A stretch of DNA of 64,000 bases from the NCBI GenBank assembly GCA_023436225.1, contig JAEZKA010000003.1, forward strand, positions 1 to 64,000, read 5' to 3'. This document shows positions 54,029 to 63,290 of this stretch, in pieces. The position numbers and the translations under genes are program-made. The DNA is from Bacillota bacterium. GTDB lineage: Bacteria > Bacillota > Clostridia > Lachnospirales > Lachnospiraceae. The notes beneath the pieces were generated by a model. That model was given only the letters and a program-made list of their open reading frames with translations. It was not told the DNA's origin and made no database searches. Every line of letters begins with the position of its first letter. Within the stretch, counting starts at the first letter, position 1.

Positions 54029-55762
54029 CTAGGACAAGCTCATAATAACGTGCTCCAACATCTCACTAACCACATTCACATATCTTGCAGATGCATTATA
54101 GGCATGCTGGTATTTGATAAGGTTGGTCAACTCCTCGTCCGAGGATACACCAGTTACTTCCGCTCTTTGATTATTGATGGTATCTGCCATAGCAGCTTGA
54201 TTCATACTAATGGTGTTCAGCTGTTCACCCCGATTTGCAATCTCCGAGATGAAGGAGGTATAATAATCGCTGAAATTATATGAGGTTAAGGTGTTCGGTG
54301 ACAGGGTGGAGAAGGCATTCTGCCACTCTGTAATCAGCTTCTTCGCTGTCTCAACATCAAAATCTCCAGAACCAGAATTACTGGATAATGGAATTAATGC
54401 ATAGTTCTGCATTATTACCGGATTCACTTCTATCTCACCTAAGGTGAATAGAGAATAGTTATTGGAGGGATCCTCTTCATTATAGATTCTGGTTAACATA
54501 GAATCATAGGAGCCATCGTCCCGAAGAAAAGTCACTTCCTCTTCCTCCCCATATCTGGGCATGGACTTACGTACAAACAACGCTTCGCCTTTTGTTGCAT
54601 TACTATCCATACCGACCGGAGCATTATCGACGTCTAGCACCTTTATAATAGTACCGTCTGATTGAGTAACCTTGATATTCGGACTGAGGATATCATTAAT
54701 CGTCGTTACAACGCCGTGTATCAGCTGATCAAACTGGGCTTGTGTAGACATAACAACGGATGCATTAATCGTATTATTGAAATCAATGACGGCTGCTTGA
54801 TATAAGGCATTCGTCTCATAATTTTCTCGCTTTGGAATATCAGTATAGTTGGCTTGCTTATTACCCCTTGCCGTCAGTAACCCTTTTAGAGAACCGATAT
54901 CGGTATCCTCCTCCGAGGATGCGGCACGGCTCATATTAAATACATCCGCATTACCAAAGGCCACCCATACTGGTTTTAACATATTACTTGTTTCACTTAC
55001 TGGAATCGCATCCATCTTAAAGGACATATCCTCCGTTACAAAGGGTACTCCTTCTAGGCTAACATTAACAATACCGACTGCATTTTCTTTATAGGTAATG
55101 CGCGCCATTGAACCCAACTCATCCAGTAGATTATTGCGTTCATCCCGAAGATCATTCGCTTTCTCCACTCCGGTACTTTCATATTGTCTGATTTTCCAGT
55201 TAAGCGACTTTATATGTTCACCAATTTCATTGATGCGAGTTACCTGATCCCTAATCTGTGTATTTAAATTGATCTGATAGTCATTGAGTTGGTGATAAAT
55301 ATTCTCCGCTCTTTCGACAAAGGTAACCGAGGTCTGAATTAAAGAGGCTCTCGCCACTACACTGTCCGGTTCCTTTGCAAGCTCCTGCAGGGATATCCAG
55401 AACTCATTCATCGTATTCTGAAAGGATTCCCCTTCCAACTCACCGAATAAGCCTTCTATCTCCTCCACTGCTTTATATTGTGCACTATAGAATGATTCTC
55501 TTCCAATTTCCTGTCGATAGGATTGATCCAGGAAAACATCCCTAACCTGCTTTACAGACGCAAAATCAGCTCCTAAGCCTTTCAACATGGTTGAGGAATA
55601 GGAGTCACCTAGTTTTATATAATTAAAATCGGTTAATACCGCCTGCTGTCTTACATAGCCCTTGGTATCTACATTAGCTAAGTTATGCGAAGTTACATTC
55701 AAAGCTGCCTGGCTTACATTCAAGCCGGACGTACCGATATATAAGCCACTCATTGAGCCCAT
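54029..55762 (-). CDS. flgK: Hook-associated protein 1, FlgK paralogue a
   Basis: A 577-residue FlgK-family protein. It begins MGSMSGLYIGTSGLNVSQAA with LNVTSHNLANVDTKGYVRQ and ends VSSDEELTNLIKYQHAYNASARYVN, matching the flagellar rod and FlgK C-terminal helices. GAGAGGTG precedes the ATG at 55762. It lies 21 bp after flgN, its probable chaperone. A tandem pair of FlgK genes is unusual outside some clostridia. Confidence 0.9.
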   Translation of the reverse strand: MGSMSGLYIGTSGLNVSQAALNVTSHNLANVDTKGYVRQQAVLTDFNYIKLGDSYSSTMLKGLGADFASVKQVRDVFLDQSYRQEIGRESFYSAQYKAVEEIEGLFGELEGESFQNTMNEFWISLQELAKEPDSVVARASLIQTSVTFVERAENIYHQLNDYQINLNTQIRDQVTRINEIGEHIKSLNWKIRQYESTGVEKANDLRDERNNLLDELGSMARITYKENAVGIVNVSLEGVPFVTEDMSFKMDAIPVSETSNMLKPVWVAFGNADVFNMSRAASSEEDTDIGSLKGLLTARGNKQANYTDIPKRENYETNALYQAAVIDFNNTINASVVMSTQAQFDQLIHGVVTTINDILSPNIKVTQSDGTIIKVLDVDNAPVGMDSNATKGEALFVRKSMPRYGEEEEVTFLRDDGSYDSMLTRIYNEEDPSNNYSLFTLGEIEVNPVIMQNYALIPLSSNSGSGDFDVETAKKLITEWQNAFSTLSPNTLTSYNFSDYYTSFISEIANRGEQLNTISMNQAAMADTINNQRAEVTGVSSDEELTNLIKYQHAYNASARYVNVVSEMLEHVIMSLS

Positions 55763-55783
55763 AACCTACACCTCTCCTGTCTC

Positions 55784-56299
55784 TTACTGCTTCGCATCGA
55801 ACATCCCTGTTCCGGAAGCGAAAGCTTCATATTGAGAAGCTCCCTTTGTGTAAGTATTGTTCCCTGGCGACATCCTTGTGCTTTGAATAAAATTCATATT
55901 GAATTCTATCATCTCTAGGGATTGTTGTATTAATGATTTATTTCGATTATTAATTTCGACTAATCTTTGAATCGTGCTATTTAGATTATCATGTATAAGT
56001 GAAAGAGCTTTCTGCTCCTTTGGTTGCTTTTCCATTAGTCCAATCAAGGTTTTTAACGTAAATTCCCCGGTATTCCGATTAATAACTGTCCTGATATTCA
56101 CCATGATTTGGTCTCTTTTGCGTTCTAAGGTGTTAATCCTGCTGATCGCCGTCTGTTCCTTTGAAGTGATATCCTGCAGAGAGGTCAGGTCATTTTTAAC
56201 GATGACCTGTGATTTCTCTTCCGATATCGGTATTAATTGCTGATATACATTACATTCTTCTTCCAGAATGCCAATTAATTCATCAATTAAGCTTGCCAC
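55784..56299 (-). CDS. flgN: FlgN export chaperone
   Basis: About 171 residues, helical, with the FlgN pattern ELIGILEEECNVYQQLIPISEEKSQVIVKNDLTSLQDIT. It would escort FlgK and FlgL to the export gate. I prefer a GTG start at 56299 (ASLIDELIGILEEE) seven bases after AAGAGG; an upstream TTG at 56323 would overlap flgM. Confidence 0.85.
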   Translation of the reverse strand: MASLIDELIGILEEECNVYQQLIPISEEKSQVIVKNDLTSLQDITSKEQTAISRINTLERKRDQIMVNIRTVINRNTGEFTLKTLIGLMEKQPKEQKALSLIHDNLNSTIQRLVEINNRNKSLIQQSLEMIEFNMNFIQSTRMSPGNNTYTKGASQYEAFASGTGMFDAKQ

Positions 56300-56319
56300 T
56301 ACTAACCCTCTTTCCTGTC

Positions 56320-56592
56320 TCAATCACCTAAATATTCATCAACCAGTTTATTGGCAACATCCTCGATGCTGACATGGTAGGTACCGGCCTCCATGCGCTG
56401 CTTAATATCGTTTACCTTAGTCTCTCGAATGTCTGGAGTACGAGCTACAACCTGCTTTGCCACCTGATAATCTTTACCTGTCTGGGAGATCTCAAGCTTA
56501 TCACTAAAGCTGGAACTCTGAGACTTCATTGTACTTTTAGTACTATTCGTTTTGTATAATTGACTCACCTTATTGAACGCATCAATACGCAT
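56320..56592 (-). CDS. flgM: Anti-sigma-28 factor FlgM
   Basis: About 90 residues. The C-terminal FlgM core reads DIRETKVNDIKQRMEAGTYHVSIEDVANKLVDEYL. It holds sigma-D until the hook is finished and FlgM is exported. AGGTGGTG precedes the ATG at 56592; the frame to 56604 starts within the ribosome site. It heads the late operon flgM-flgN-flgK-flgK behind a sigma-D promoter. Confidence 0.93.
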   Translation of the reverse strand: MRIDAFNKVSQLYKTNSTKSTMKSQSSSFSDKLEISQTGKDYQVAKQVVARTPDIRETKVNDIKQRMEAGTYHVSIEDVANKLVDEYLGD

Positions 56593-56672
56593 CACAATCA
56601 CCACCTATCTACTCTCTTAAGCAACATGGAAGAAGCCTATTCTGTGCATTTTCCATTTTCTCTATAACATAT

Positions 56673-56699
56673 TTATCGGATGATTTACAATTAATATTA
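56673..56699 (-). promoter_or_regulatory. Sigma-D promoter of flgM operon
   Basis: Minus strand TAAT, 15-base spacer, TCCGATAA, about 80 bases upstream of flgM. Confidence 0.75.
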
Positions 56700-56748
56700 G
56701 AGGTAATTCTAAATTTTCTTAAAAATAGTAGCAGTCCAGCCACAAAAA

Positions 56749-56809
56749 AAAGCACTTGTAGTCACATAACTGGCAAAATTCATTTCACCAATGCGAATAC
56801 AAGTGCTTT
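56749..56809 (-). terminator. Terminator of the ArsB/NhaD-type transporter gene
   Basis: AAAGCACTTGTA pairs with TACAAGTGCTTT around a 37-base loop, and TTTTTTT follows on the minus strand. Confidence 0.75.
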
Positions 56810-56829
56810 ATTCCTATCATAGCAGTATC

Positions 56830-58098
56830 CTATTTCCAGATGAACCAATTAATAACATAACCGGATATTACAGCTGCCAATGTAAAGGGTACGCTGATCT
56901 TCATAAAGGTTGGCGCACTAACCTCATAGCCTTCCTTGCGAAGAATACCAAGTCCTGTAATATTAGCCGATGCTCCGATCGGTGTAATATTACCTCCTAA
57001 AGTAGCACCGATTAACAATCCGAAGAATAGTAAATTCGGTTCAATTCCCAATAAATCGGATATCTGAGCTGTCACCGGAAGCATCGTAGCAACATAAGGA
57101 ATGTTATCAATAAAAGCAGAGAATAGTACGGAAGCCCATACAATCAGTGTATATATCAGGAATACATTGTCATTACTTAGACTAACAAATATTTGGCTGA
57201 TATCATTTACCAGACCAACCTCGGTAATACCACCAATTACTACAAATAATCCAGTCAACAGTAATATCGTATCATAATCAATGCTCTTAAGGGCATCAAG
57301 TAAGGCTGCTCTATCTTTGGTCTTGATCATTTTTCTAATCAGACCGATTAGGAACATACCCACACAAATGAGACCATTTGTTATCTCAGGCTTCTGTTCG
57401 ATAAAGGATGCAAATATTAGAAGTGCCACAATACCGACAAGTAATACGGTTGGTATCTTATCCTCCACTACAGTTCTTTCCATTGCAGAAATCTGCTGCT
57501 TCTCCTTACGGAACAGAAACAATAAGATAAAGGTCGATACCAATGCTCCGACTTCAACCACCCAGAACATACCAATCTTTCCATCCATAAAGAAGAAATC
57601 CATGAAGTTCATACCGGCATAGCCACCTAATAATATTGATGTTGTATCACCAACTAAGGTCGCCGCACCTTGAAGATTTGAGGAAATTGCAATCGCGATT
57701 ACGCTCGAAACCGGTGAAATCTTAAGCTTTTTCGCTATGGTAACTGCAACCGGTGCTACCATGAGTACGGTTGCTACATTATCGACAAATGCAGAGATGA
57801 TACCTGCAAAAAGAGCTAGCGAAATAATCGTCCATTTCACATTCGGCATTCTCTCGATGATATAATCCGCCAATAGAGATGGCATTTTAGATTCAATGAA
57901 CAGCCCCACAACACCCATGGTACCTGCAATCATCATGATAACATTCCAGTCCACAGCAGTAGCAACATTACCAATCGGTAGTATTCCCAAGATTACGAAT
58001 AACGCTGCTGAGGTAAGAGCGATATATGCTCTTACCTTCGGAAAAGCTAAAAGCGAAATATAAGTCAGTGCAAAAATTATGATAGCTATTGTCTTCAT
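56830..58098 (-). CDS. ArsB/NhaD family ion transporter
   Basis: About 422 residues with some 10-12 transmembrane helices. The ion transporter superfamily pattern is visible in ALFAGIISAFVDNVATVLMVAPVA and, in the second half, VLFSAFIDNIPYVATMLPV, with LGGNITPIGASANITGLG near the C terminus, a two-fold repeat typical of ArsB, NhaD and CitM relatives. The transported ion (Na+, arsenite, dicarboxylate) cannot be told. The start is the ATG at 58098 after GGAGG. There is no arsR or arsA near, so arsenic resistance is unlikely. Confidence 0.8.
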   Translation of the reverse strand: MKTIAIIIFALTYISLLAFPKVRAYIALTSAALFVILGILPIGNVATAVDWNVIMMIAGTMGVVGLFIESKMPSLLADYIIERMPNVKWTIISLALFAGIISAFVDNVATVLMVAPVAVTIAKKLKISPVSSVIAIAISSNLQGAATLVGDTTSILLGGYAGMNFMDFFFMDGKIGMFWVVEVGALVSTFILLFLFRKEKQQISAMERTVVEDKIPTVLLVGIVALLIFASFIEQKPEITNGLICVGMFLIGLIRKMIKTKDRAALLDALKSIDYDTILLLTGLFVVIGGITEVGLVNDISQIFVSLSNDNVFLIYTLIVWASVLFSAFIDNIPYVATMLPVTAQISDLLGIEPNLLFFGLLIGATLGGNITPIGASANITGLGILRKEGYEVSAPTFMKISVPFTLAAVISGYVINWFIWK

Positions 58099-58161
58099 TT
58101 GTCCCTCCAACTACGTCTTATGTTGTTTTGTATATTATGTCAGCTTGCTGACGATGCACAT

Positions 58162-59475
58162 TTATCCAATCTTTTTCTTTAATATGGATATGGCCTTCTG
58201 TAACTGGTTATCCTTCTCAATCGGAATGATGACCTCCTTCTGCAGCGCATCATCTAACTCGACCTCGACATCAGGTTTGATACCGGTACCATGTATGTTG
58301 CGTCCCTTCGGTGTGTAATACTTGGAAATTGTTAGCTTTACTGCCGATCCATCCGGTCTGCCTAATTCATCGCTATAAGGGATAACAGTTTGAACAATAC
58401 CTTTCCCGAAACTCTTTGTACCTACAATTGTAGCCGTCTTATAATCCTGAAGCGTTCCGGCAAAGATCTCAGAGGCACTGGCACTATTGCCATTAATTAG
58501 AACAGCCATAGGTACAGAAATCTTGGTTTTATCCTTCGCAGACTGTTCTTCACGTCGGTTATATTTATCCTCGGTGTAAACCAGTAATCCCGGAGGCAAA
58601 ACACGGTCAAGTATCGAGACAACAGAATCAAGTCTACCACCCGGATTATTACGAACATCGACAATCAAGGCTTTCATTTTCTGCTTCTCAAGCTCATCTA
58701 CCGCAGCATCAAACTGAGTTACCGTTATCTCATCAAATTCAGTCATAATGATATACCCGATTTTACCGGAAAGCATCTGATATTCAATGGTTGGCACTTC
58801 GATCTTCTTTCTGGTAACCGTGAACTCCAACTGCTCATTCTCACCTTCACGAACAATACCGATCTTAACTGTCGTTCCTGCCTTGCCCTTCATTTTACTA
58901 ACAACTGCAGATAAGTCCATTCCAGTTACCTCTTCACCATTCACTTTCGCAATGATGTCTCCGGGCTTAATTCCAGCCTTATAAGCCGGACCTGTTACGA
59001 AAGGCTTTACGACTGTGATGATACCAGTCTTAGCATCCTGACTAACCGATGCACCAATTCCGAAATACACTCCGGATGAGCTTTCTTGCAATGCTTTATA
59101 TTCCTCTGCTGTATAATAAGTAGAATACGGGTCGCCAAGGCTTGCCAAAAAGCCCTTATAAATGCCATCTGCAAAATCGACCCCTTTGACATCCTCAAGA
59201 TATATCTGATCAATCATCTGATCCATAATTTCTAATTTCTTTACAATTTCTTGATAATTTTCCAAGTCAAGGCTACTGACAGTAATCTCTTCCTTATCCG
59301 TAGTTACCTTATCCTTAGTCACCTTCTCCTGTGATGTACTGTCTTCCTTTGCCTCTGTTTTTTCTGTTATATTATAGTTTTTATCAGAGTATATTAGCGC
59401 TGCTCCTAGAACAACAACAAGTAGAAGAGCACTCAATAATCCTGTAAGAATCCCTGTAAAAAAGTTCTTCTTCAT
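58162..59475 (-). CDS. S41 family C-terminal processing protease
   Basis: A 437-residue membrane-anchored serine protease. An N-terminal helix (about residues 8-28), a Lys/Glu/Thr linker, then a PDZ domain (GVYFGIGASVSQDAKTGIITVV to KAGTTVKIGIV) and the peptidase core. The catalytic Ser is in NGNSASASEIFAG and the Lys in KSFGKGIVQTV. It resembles CtpA/CtpB, which in spore-formers cleaves signalling proteins, though its substrate here is unknown. AGGAGG precedes the ATG. Confidence 0.93.
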   Translation of the reverse strand: MKKNFFTGILTGLLSALLLVVVLGAALIYSDKNYNITEKTEAKEDSTSQEKVTKDKVTTDKEEITVSSLDLENYQEIVKKLEIMDQMIDQIYLEDVKGVDFADGIYKGFLASLGDPYSTYYTAEEYKALQESSSGVYFGIGASVSQDAKTGIITVVKPFVTGPAYKAGIKPGDIIAKVNGEEVTGMDLSAVVSKMKGKAGTTVKIGIVREGENEQLEFTVTRKKIEVPTIEYQMLSGKIGYIIMTEFDEITVTQFDAAVDELEKQKMKALIVDVRNNPGGRLDSVVSILDRVLPPGLLVYTEDKYNRREEQSAKDKTKISVPMAVLINGNSASASEIFAGTLQDYKTATIVGTKSFGKGIVQTVIPYSDELGRPDGSAVKLTISKYYTPKGRNIHGTGIKPDVEVELDDALQKEVIIPIEKDNQLQKAISILKKKIG

Positions 59476-59523
59476 TTACTCCTCCTTCCGCCACCGATCG
59501 GTGGCATCTAAATAGGTAAAAAC

Positions 59524-59578
59524 AAGGGCTGGTGCACAATAGACTATAATCGCTTTCATCCGTCTGCAACAAGCCCTT
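59524..59578 (-). terminator. Terminator of the PucR-type regulator gene
   Basis: AAGGGCT and AGCCCTT, with further pairing inward (GTGCA/TGCAAC, GTCT/AGAC), form the stem; the minus strand continues TTGTTTTTACC. A separate small palindrome CCACCGATCGGTGG lies at 59492-59505. Confidence 0.7.
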
Positions 59579-59625
59579 ATTCTTTACATTATATCCTTTC
59601 CCGCTTCGCGTGAAATTCGTATGCT

Positions 59626-60714
59626 TTAATAGTCCAATTGTTCCATATACTTCATGTATTTAACAACCATTAATGCAATCTTGAAGGTAATCGCATCCTC
59701 AAATATACGAAGGTCAAGGTTAGTGCTCTTCTGTAATTTATCCAATCGGTACACTAAAGTATTACGGTGGATGTACAATTGTCTAGAGGTCTCTGATACA
59801 TTTAAGCTGTTTTCAAAGAACTTATTAATTGTTGTAAGTGTCTCTTCATCAAAATCATCCGGTGATTTGCCTTCAAAGATCTCCTTAATGAACATTTTAC
59901 ATAATGGCATCGGCAATTGATAGATCAGACGTCCGATACCCAGGTTATTGTAAGCCATAACATTTCTTCCGCTGTAGAAGATCTTGCCTACATCAAGAGC
60001 CATCTTTGCTTCCTTGTAGGATCTGGATACATCCTTAATCTCGTTCACGATGGTACCGAAGGCCACATGTACCTTGGTCATCGCTTCGGTATTCAACATA
60101 TCCAATATTATCTTCGCTGTTTTGGTCAAATCCTCATAATTTTCATTCTGTTTCACTTCCTTAACCAGAATAATGTTCTTCTCATCAACAGCTGTTATGA
60201 AATCCTTTGTCTTCCCGGAGAATAAACTGCGAACTGTCTCAAGAGCATTCGCATCCTTCTCATTCTTGGTCTCAATAATATAAACCACACGTCTTGCTTC
60301 GGTATCAATATGAAGCTTCTTTGCACGGTTATAGATATCCACCAAGAGAAGGTTATCTAAGAGCAGGTTTTTAATAAAGTTATCTTTGTCGTATCTTTCT
60401 TTATATGCAACTAACAGATTCTGTATCTGGAAGGAAGCAATCTTTCCAATCATAAATACATCCTCAGAATCACCTTTCGCCAGAATTACATATTCCAACT
60501 GATGCTCATCAAAAACCTTAAAAAATTGATACCCCTGTATTGCCTGACTGTCTGCGGGTGATGCAACAAATGCCAGTACCGCACTTTCATATTGTTCCGC
60601 ATTCTCTATTGTCGTGGCTAGAACCTTGCCTTCCGTATCCATTACACAGATATCGATACGTGTGATTCCTTTTAATCCATCGATGGTGCTTTGAAGAATT
60701 TGATTGGAAATCAT
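59626..60714 (-). CDS. PucR/CdaR-type transcriptional regulator
   Basis: A 362-residue regulator. The N-terminal part looks like a small-molecule sensing region; the middle has a GGDEF-like degenerate segment (VHVAFGTIVNEIKDVSRSYKEAKMAL); the C-terminal HTH_30 region is clear in NVSETSRQLYIHRNTLVYRLDKLQ followed by DLRIFEDAITFKIAL. CdaR/PucR proteins control sugar-acid or purine use. It lies just downstream of the MsmK-type ATPase, so a link to sugar uptake is plausible. AAAGGAG precedes the ATG. Confidence 0.85.
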   Translation of the reverse strand: MISNQILQSTIDGLKGITRIDICVMDTEGKVLATTIENAEQYESAVLAFVASPADSQAIQGYQFFKVFDEHQLEYVILAKGDSEDVFMIGKIASFQIQNLLVAYKERYDKDNFIKNLLLDNLLLVDIYNRAKKLHIDTEARRVVYIIETKNEKDANALETVRSLFSGKTKDFITAVDEKNIILVKEVKQNENYEDLTKTAKIILDMLNTEAMTKVHVAFGTIVNEIKDVSRSYKEAKMALDVGKIFYSGRNVMAYNNLGIGRLIYQLPMPLCKMFIKEIFEGKSPDDFDEETLTTINKFFENSLNVSETSRQLYIHRNTLVYRLDKLQKSTNLDLRIFEDAITFKIALMVVKYMKYMEQLDY

Positions 60715-60963
60715 ATTTTCACTCCTTTATATTATATTTCTATTTTTCTTTAAAATTCATGTATATAAAAGATATTTTAACACTGTTTTCGTCATAAGTA
60801 AACTAATTTTATAAATAATACACAAATGTTTTAGTGTAATTCTATCAAATTCCGTATGCATCCATATAGTTTAGTCACTGCACTATTGCTGACAGATCGG
60901 CATAAGTACGACCCTTGCCAAGTGTGGTCCAGCTTCGCTGGACACACACGCACAACGTAAAAA

Positions 60964-60987
60964 CAGGGAACACTTAAGTGTTCCCTG
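60964..60987 (-). terminator. Terminator of the sugar ABC ATPase gene
   Basis: CAGGGAACACTT and AAGTGTTCCCTG form a perfect 12-bp palindrome; TTTTT follows on the minus strand. A further hairpin without U-tract, TGTGGTCCAGC-TTC-GCTGGACACACA, lies at about 60923-60948. Confidence 0.85.
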
Positions 60988-61001
60988 CAATCTATATTAC
61001 T

Positions 61002-62117
61002 TTAGTTTGTAATAACCTGTTCTGTTTCCTTATCGAATACATGCATCTTTGACATATCAAATGCAATCTTTAAGGTATCATCCGGTCTAGCGGTTGTACG
61101 AGGGTTAACACGTGCAGTAATTTCTAAGGTCTCATCTACTGTGAAGTATAAGAATACTTCTGCACCCAATAACTCGTATACTCTAACGGTAGCTTCAAGT
61201 ACACTGTCAGGTGAGCTGCTGATGAACATCTCCTCATCATGGATATCCTCAGGACGGATACCAGCAACAACTGCCTTACCATCATAATTACCTTCAATCA
61301 GTTTCTTTGCTTTATTCTCAGGAAGCTTTAAGGAGTTGCTTCCGAAATTAATATATACATCATTGCCCTTCTTCTGAACTGTAGCTTCGATCATGTTCAT
61401 CTGAGGTGAACCCATGAAGCCTGCTACGAATAAGTTCTTCGGTCTGTCATATAAGTTCTGAGGTGTATCAACCTGCTGAACTAAACCATCCTTCATAACA
61501 ACGATTCTGGTACCGAGTGTCATAGCCTCTGTCTGATCATGTGTTACATAGATGATAGTTGTCTGTAATCTCTGATGTAGCTTGGAGATCTCGATACGCA
61601 TCTGAACTCTCAGTTTAGCATCAAGGTTTGATAACGGCTCATCCATAAGGAATACCTTAGGATTACGAACGATAGCACGACCCATAGCAACACGCTGTCT
61701 CTGACCACCGGAAAGAGCCTTCGGCTTACGATCTAACAAATGCTCAATATCAAGAATCTTAGCAGCTTCATGTACATATTTATCAATTTGATCCTTAGGT
61801 ACTTTTCTTAATTTCAAACCAAATGCCATGTTGTCATAAACTGACATATGCGGATACAAAGCGTAGTTCTGGAATACCATCGCAATATCTCTGTCCTTCG
61901 GTTCAACATCGTTTACTAATTTGTCGCCGATCCACAATTCGCCCTGGGAGATTTCCTCAAGACCTGCGATCATACGAAGTGTGGTTGATTTACCACAACC
62001 GGAAGGTCCAACGAAGATGATAAACTCTCTATCCGCTATCTCAAGATTGAAGTCCTTAACAGCGATAACTCCGTTAGGATACTGCTTAGTTATGTTTTTT
62101 AATGATAAACTTGCCAT
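61002..62117 (-). CDS. Sugar ABC transporter ATPase, MsmK/UgpC type
   Basis: A 371-residue ATPase: Walker A VGPSGCGKSTT, Q-loop MVFQNYALYPHMSV, signature LSGGQRQR, Walker B VFLMDEPLSNLD, H-loop THDQTEAM, and a C-terminal OB-type regulatory domain (about 240-371, GIRPEDIHDEEMF). It lacks permease or binding-protein neighbours, so like MsmK it probably serves several sugar importers encoded elsewhere. The gene has a good terminator. Confidence 0.93.
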   Translation of the reverse strand: MASLSLKNITKQYPNGVIAVKDFNLEIADREFIIFVGPSGCGKSTTLRMIAGLEEISQGELWIGDKLVNDVEPKDRDIAMVFQNYALYPHMSVYDNMAFGLKLRKVPKDQIDKYVHEAAKILDIEHLLDRKPKALSGGQRQRVAMGRAIVRNPKVFLMDEPLSNLDAKLRVQMRIEISKLHQRLQTTIIYVTHDQTEAMTLGTRIVVMKDGLVQQVDTPQNLYDRPKNLFVAGFMGSPQMNMIEATVQKKGNDVYINFGSNSLKLPENKAKKLIEGNYDGKAVVAGIRPEDIHDEEMFISSSPDSVLEATVRVYELLGAEVFLYFTVDETLEITARVNPRTTARPDDTLKIAFDMSKMHVFDKETEQVITN

Positions 62118-62306
62118 TTTATATCCTCCTACAATTTTCTACATTTCATATGTTCTTGTACACTAACTATGGCTTTATGATACACTATTTCCATTTTATA
62201 AACCATATCCCAATTCCACAAAATAGGTTTTACCCTTTTGTGGAATTTGTATATTCAAAGTTTAAAAAGGTAGTTTTAACAATAATACGATAAATATTAG
62301 TGAAAT

Positions 62307-63191
62307 TTACTGTCTATATTCAATAAAACCCTCTCCCATAACCTCTCTGACATCGCTTACGATTACAAATGAATTGGGATCGATTCTTTTAGAAATCTCT
62401 ACGATTTTAATAATTTCCTTCTTGGAAACCACGCAAAAAAGCATCTTCTTATCGCGGTTGGAATACATGCCTGTTGCATTTACACCTGTCACTCCACGAT
62501 CCATATGATGCATGATGGCATGAGCAATTTCTGCATAGTCGTCCGAAATAATATATGCCATTTTTGCAAATTTAAGACCTTCCAGAATACTATCCGAGAT
62601 CTTCGTCGTAACAAAAACTGCGATAATTGCATACAACGCATTACCAAGTCCGAACGCAAAAGCACCAATTAAAATGATAGCGCCATCTATAACAATAAGA
62701 ATTTGCGGGACAGTAATATGTCGGTTTTTAAAATGTAGTAAGGTAGCCAAAAGATCCGTACCTCCTGTGGATGCCTGCACCGAGAACACGAGTCCGATTC
62801 CGACACCACTGATTGCTCCGCCTAAAATTGAGGCCAATAGATAATCCTTCAAACCAAGATCAATGACCGGAATTACCATAAGCGCTAGAGAGAAGGTCAG
62901 CATTCCAAACAAAGAGGTCAGCAGAAACTTAACACCCCTCGTTTTTATGGAAAGGAGGAAAAGAGGTACATTGCAGGCAAGATTAAAAAACCAGATCGGA
63001 ATACCACCTCGGATCAATCCTCTGGTCCAATACTTCACAACGATCGCAAGACCGGATACTCCTCCTGTAACTAATTCCATCGGCTCGTACACCAGATTCA
63101 CCGCAAGTGCCATCAGAAAGGACCCTGTCAGTATTGTTAAGTATTTGCGTAATAATATAATGTTTTTATTATAAAACGTTTTTATTGCCAT
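62307..63191 (-). CDS. YitT family membrane protein
   Basis: About 294 residues. Five to six helices with the DUF161 pattern YEPMELVTGGVSGLAIVVKY and SVQASTGGTDLLATLLHF occupy the first 200 residues; a C-terminal DUF2179 domain (VTGVNATGMYSNRDKKMLFCVVSKKEI) follows. The role of YitT proteins is not settled. The start at 63191 (MAIKTF) has AAAGGAGA four bases upstream; the frame to 63230 is not favoured. Confidence 0.9.
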   Translation of the reverse strand: MAIKTFYNKNIILLRKYLTILTGSFLMALAVNLVYEPMELVTGGVSGLAIVVKYWTRGLIRGGIPIWFFNLACNVPLFLLSIKTRGVKFLLTSLFGMLTFSLALMVIPVIDLGLKDYLLASILGGAISGVGIGLVFSVQASTGGTDLLATLLHFKNRHITVPQILIVIDGAIILIGAFAFGLGNALYAIIAVFVTTKISDSILEGLKFAKMAYIISDDYAEIAHAIMHHMDRGVTGVNATGMYSNRDKKMLFCVVSKKEIIKIVEISKRIDPNSFVIVSDVREVMGEGFIEYRQ

Positions 63192-63290
63192 AGCTTCTCC
63201 TTTGCTTACAATCAGGATTACCTCATACAATTAATAGTGGATATATCCTTAAAATTTTATACATATTTCACGAGTGCTGCCAAGATTGAT

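Noticed and set aside
56830..58098. Arsenite exporter (arsB) reading of the transporter
   Set aside because: No arsR, arsA or arsC near it, and the family also contains Na+/H+ and dicarboxylate transporters.
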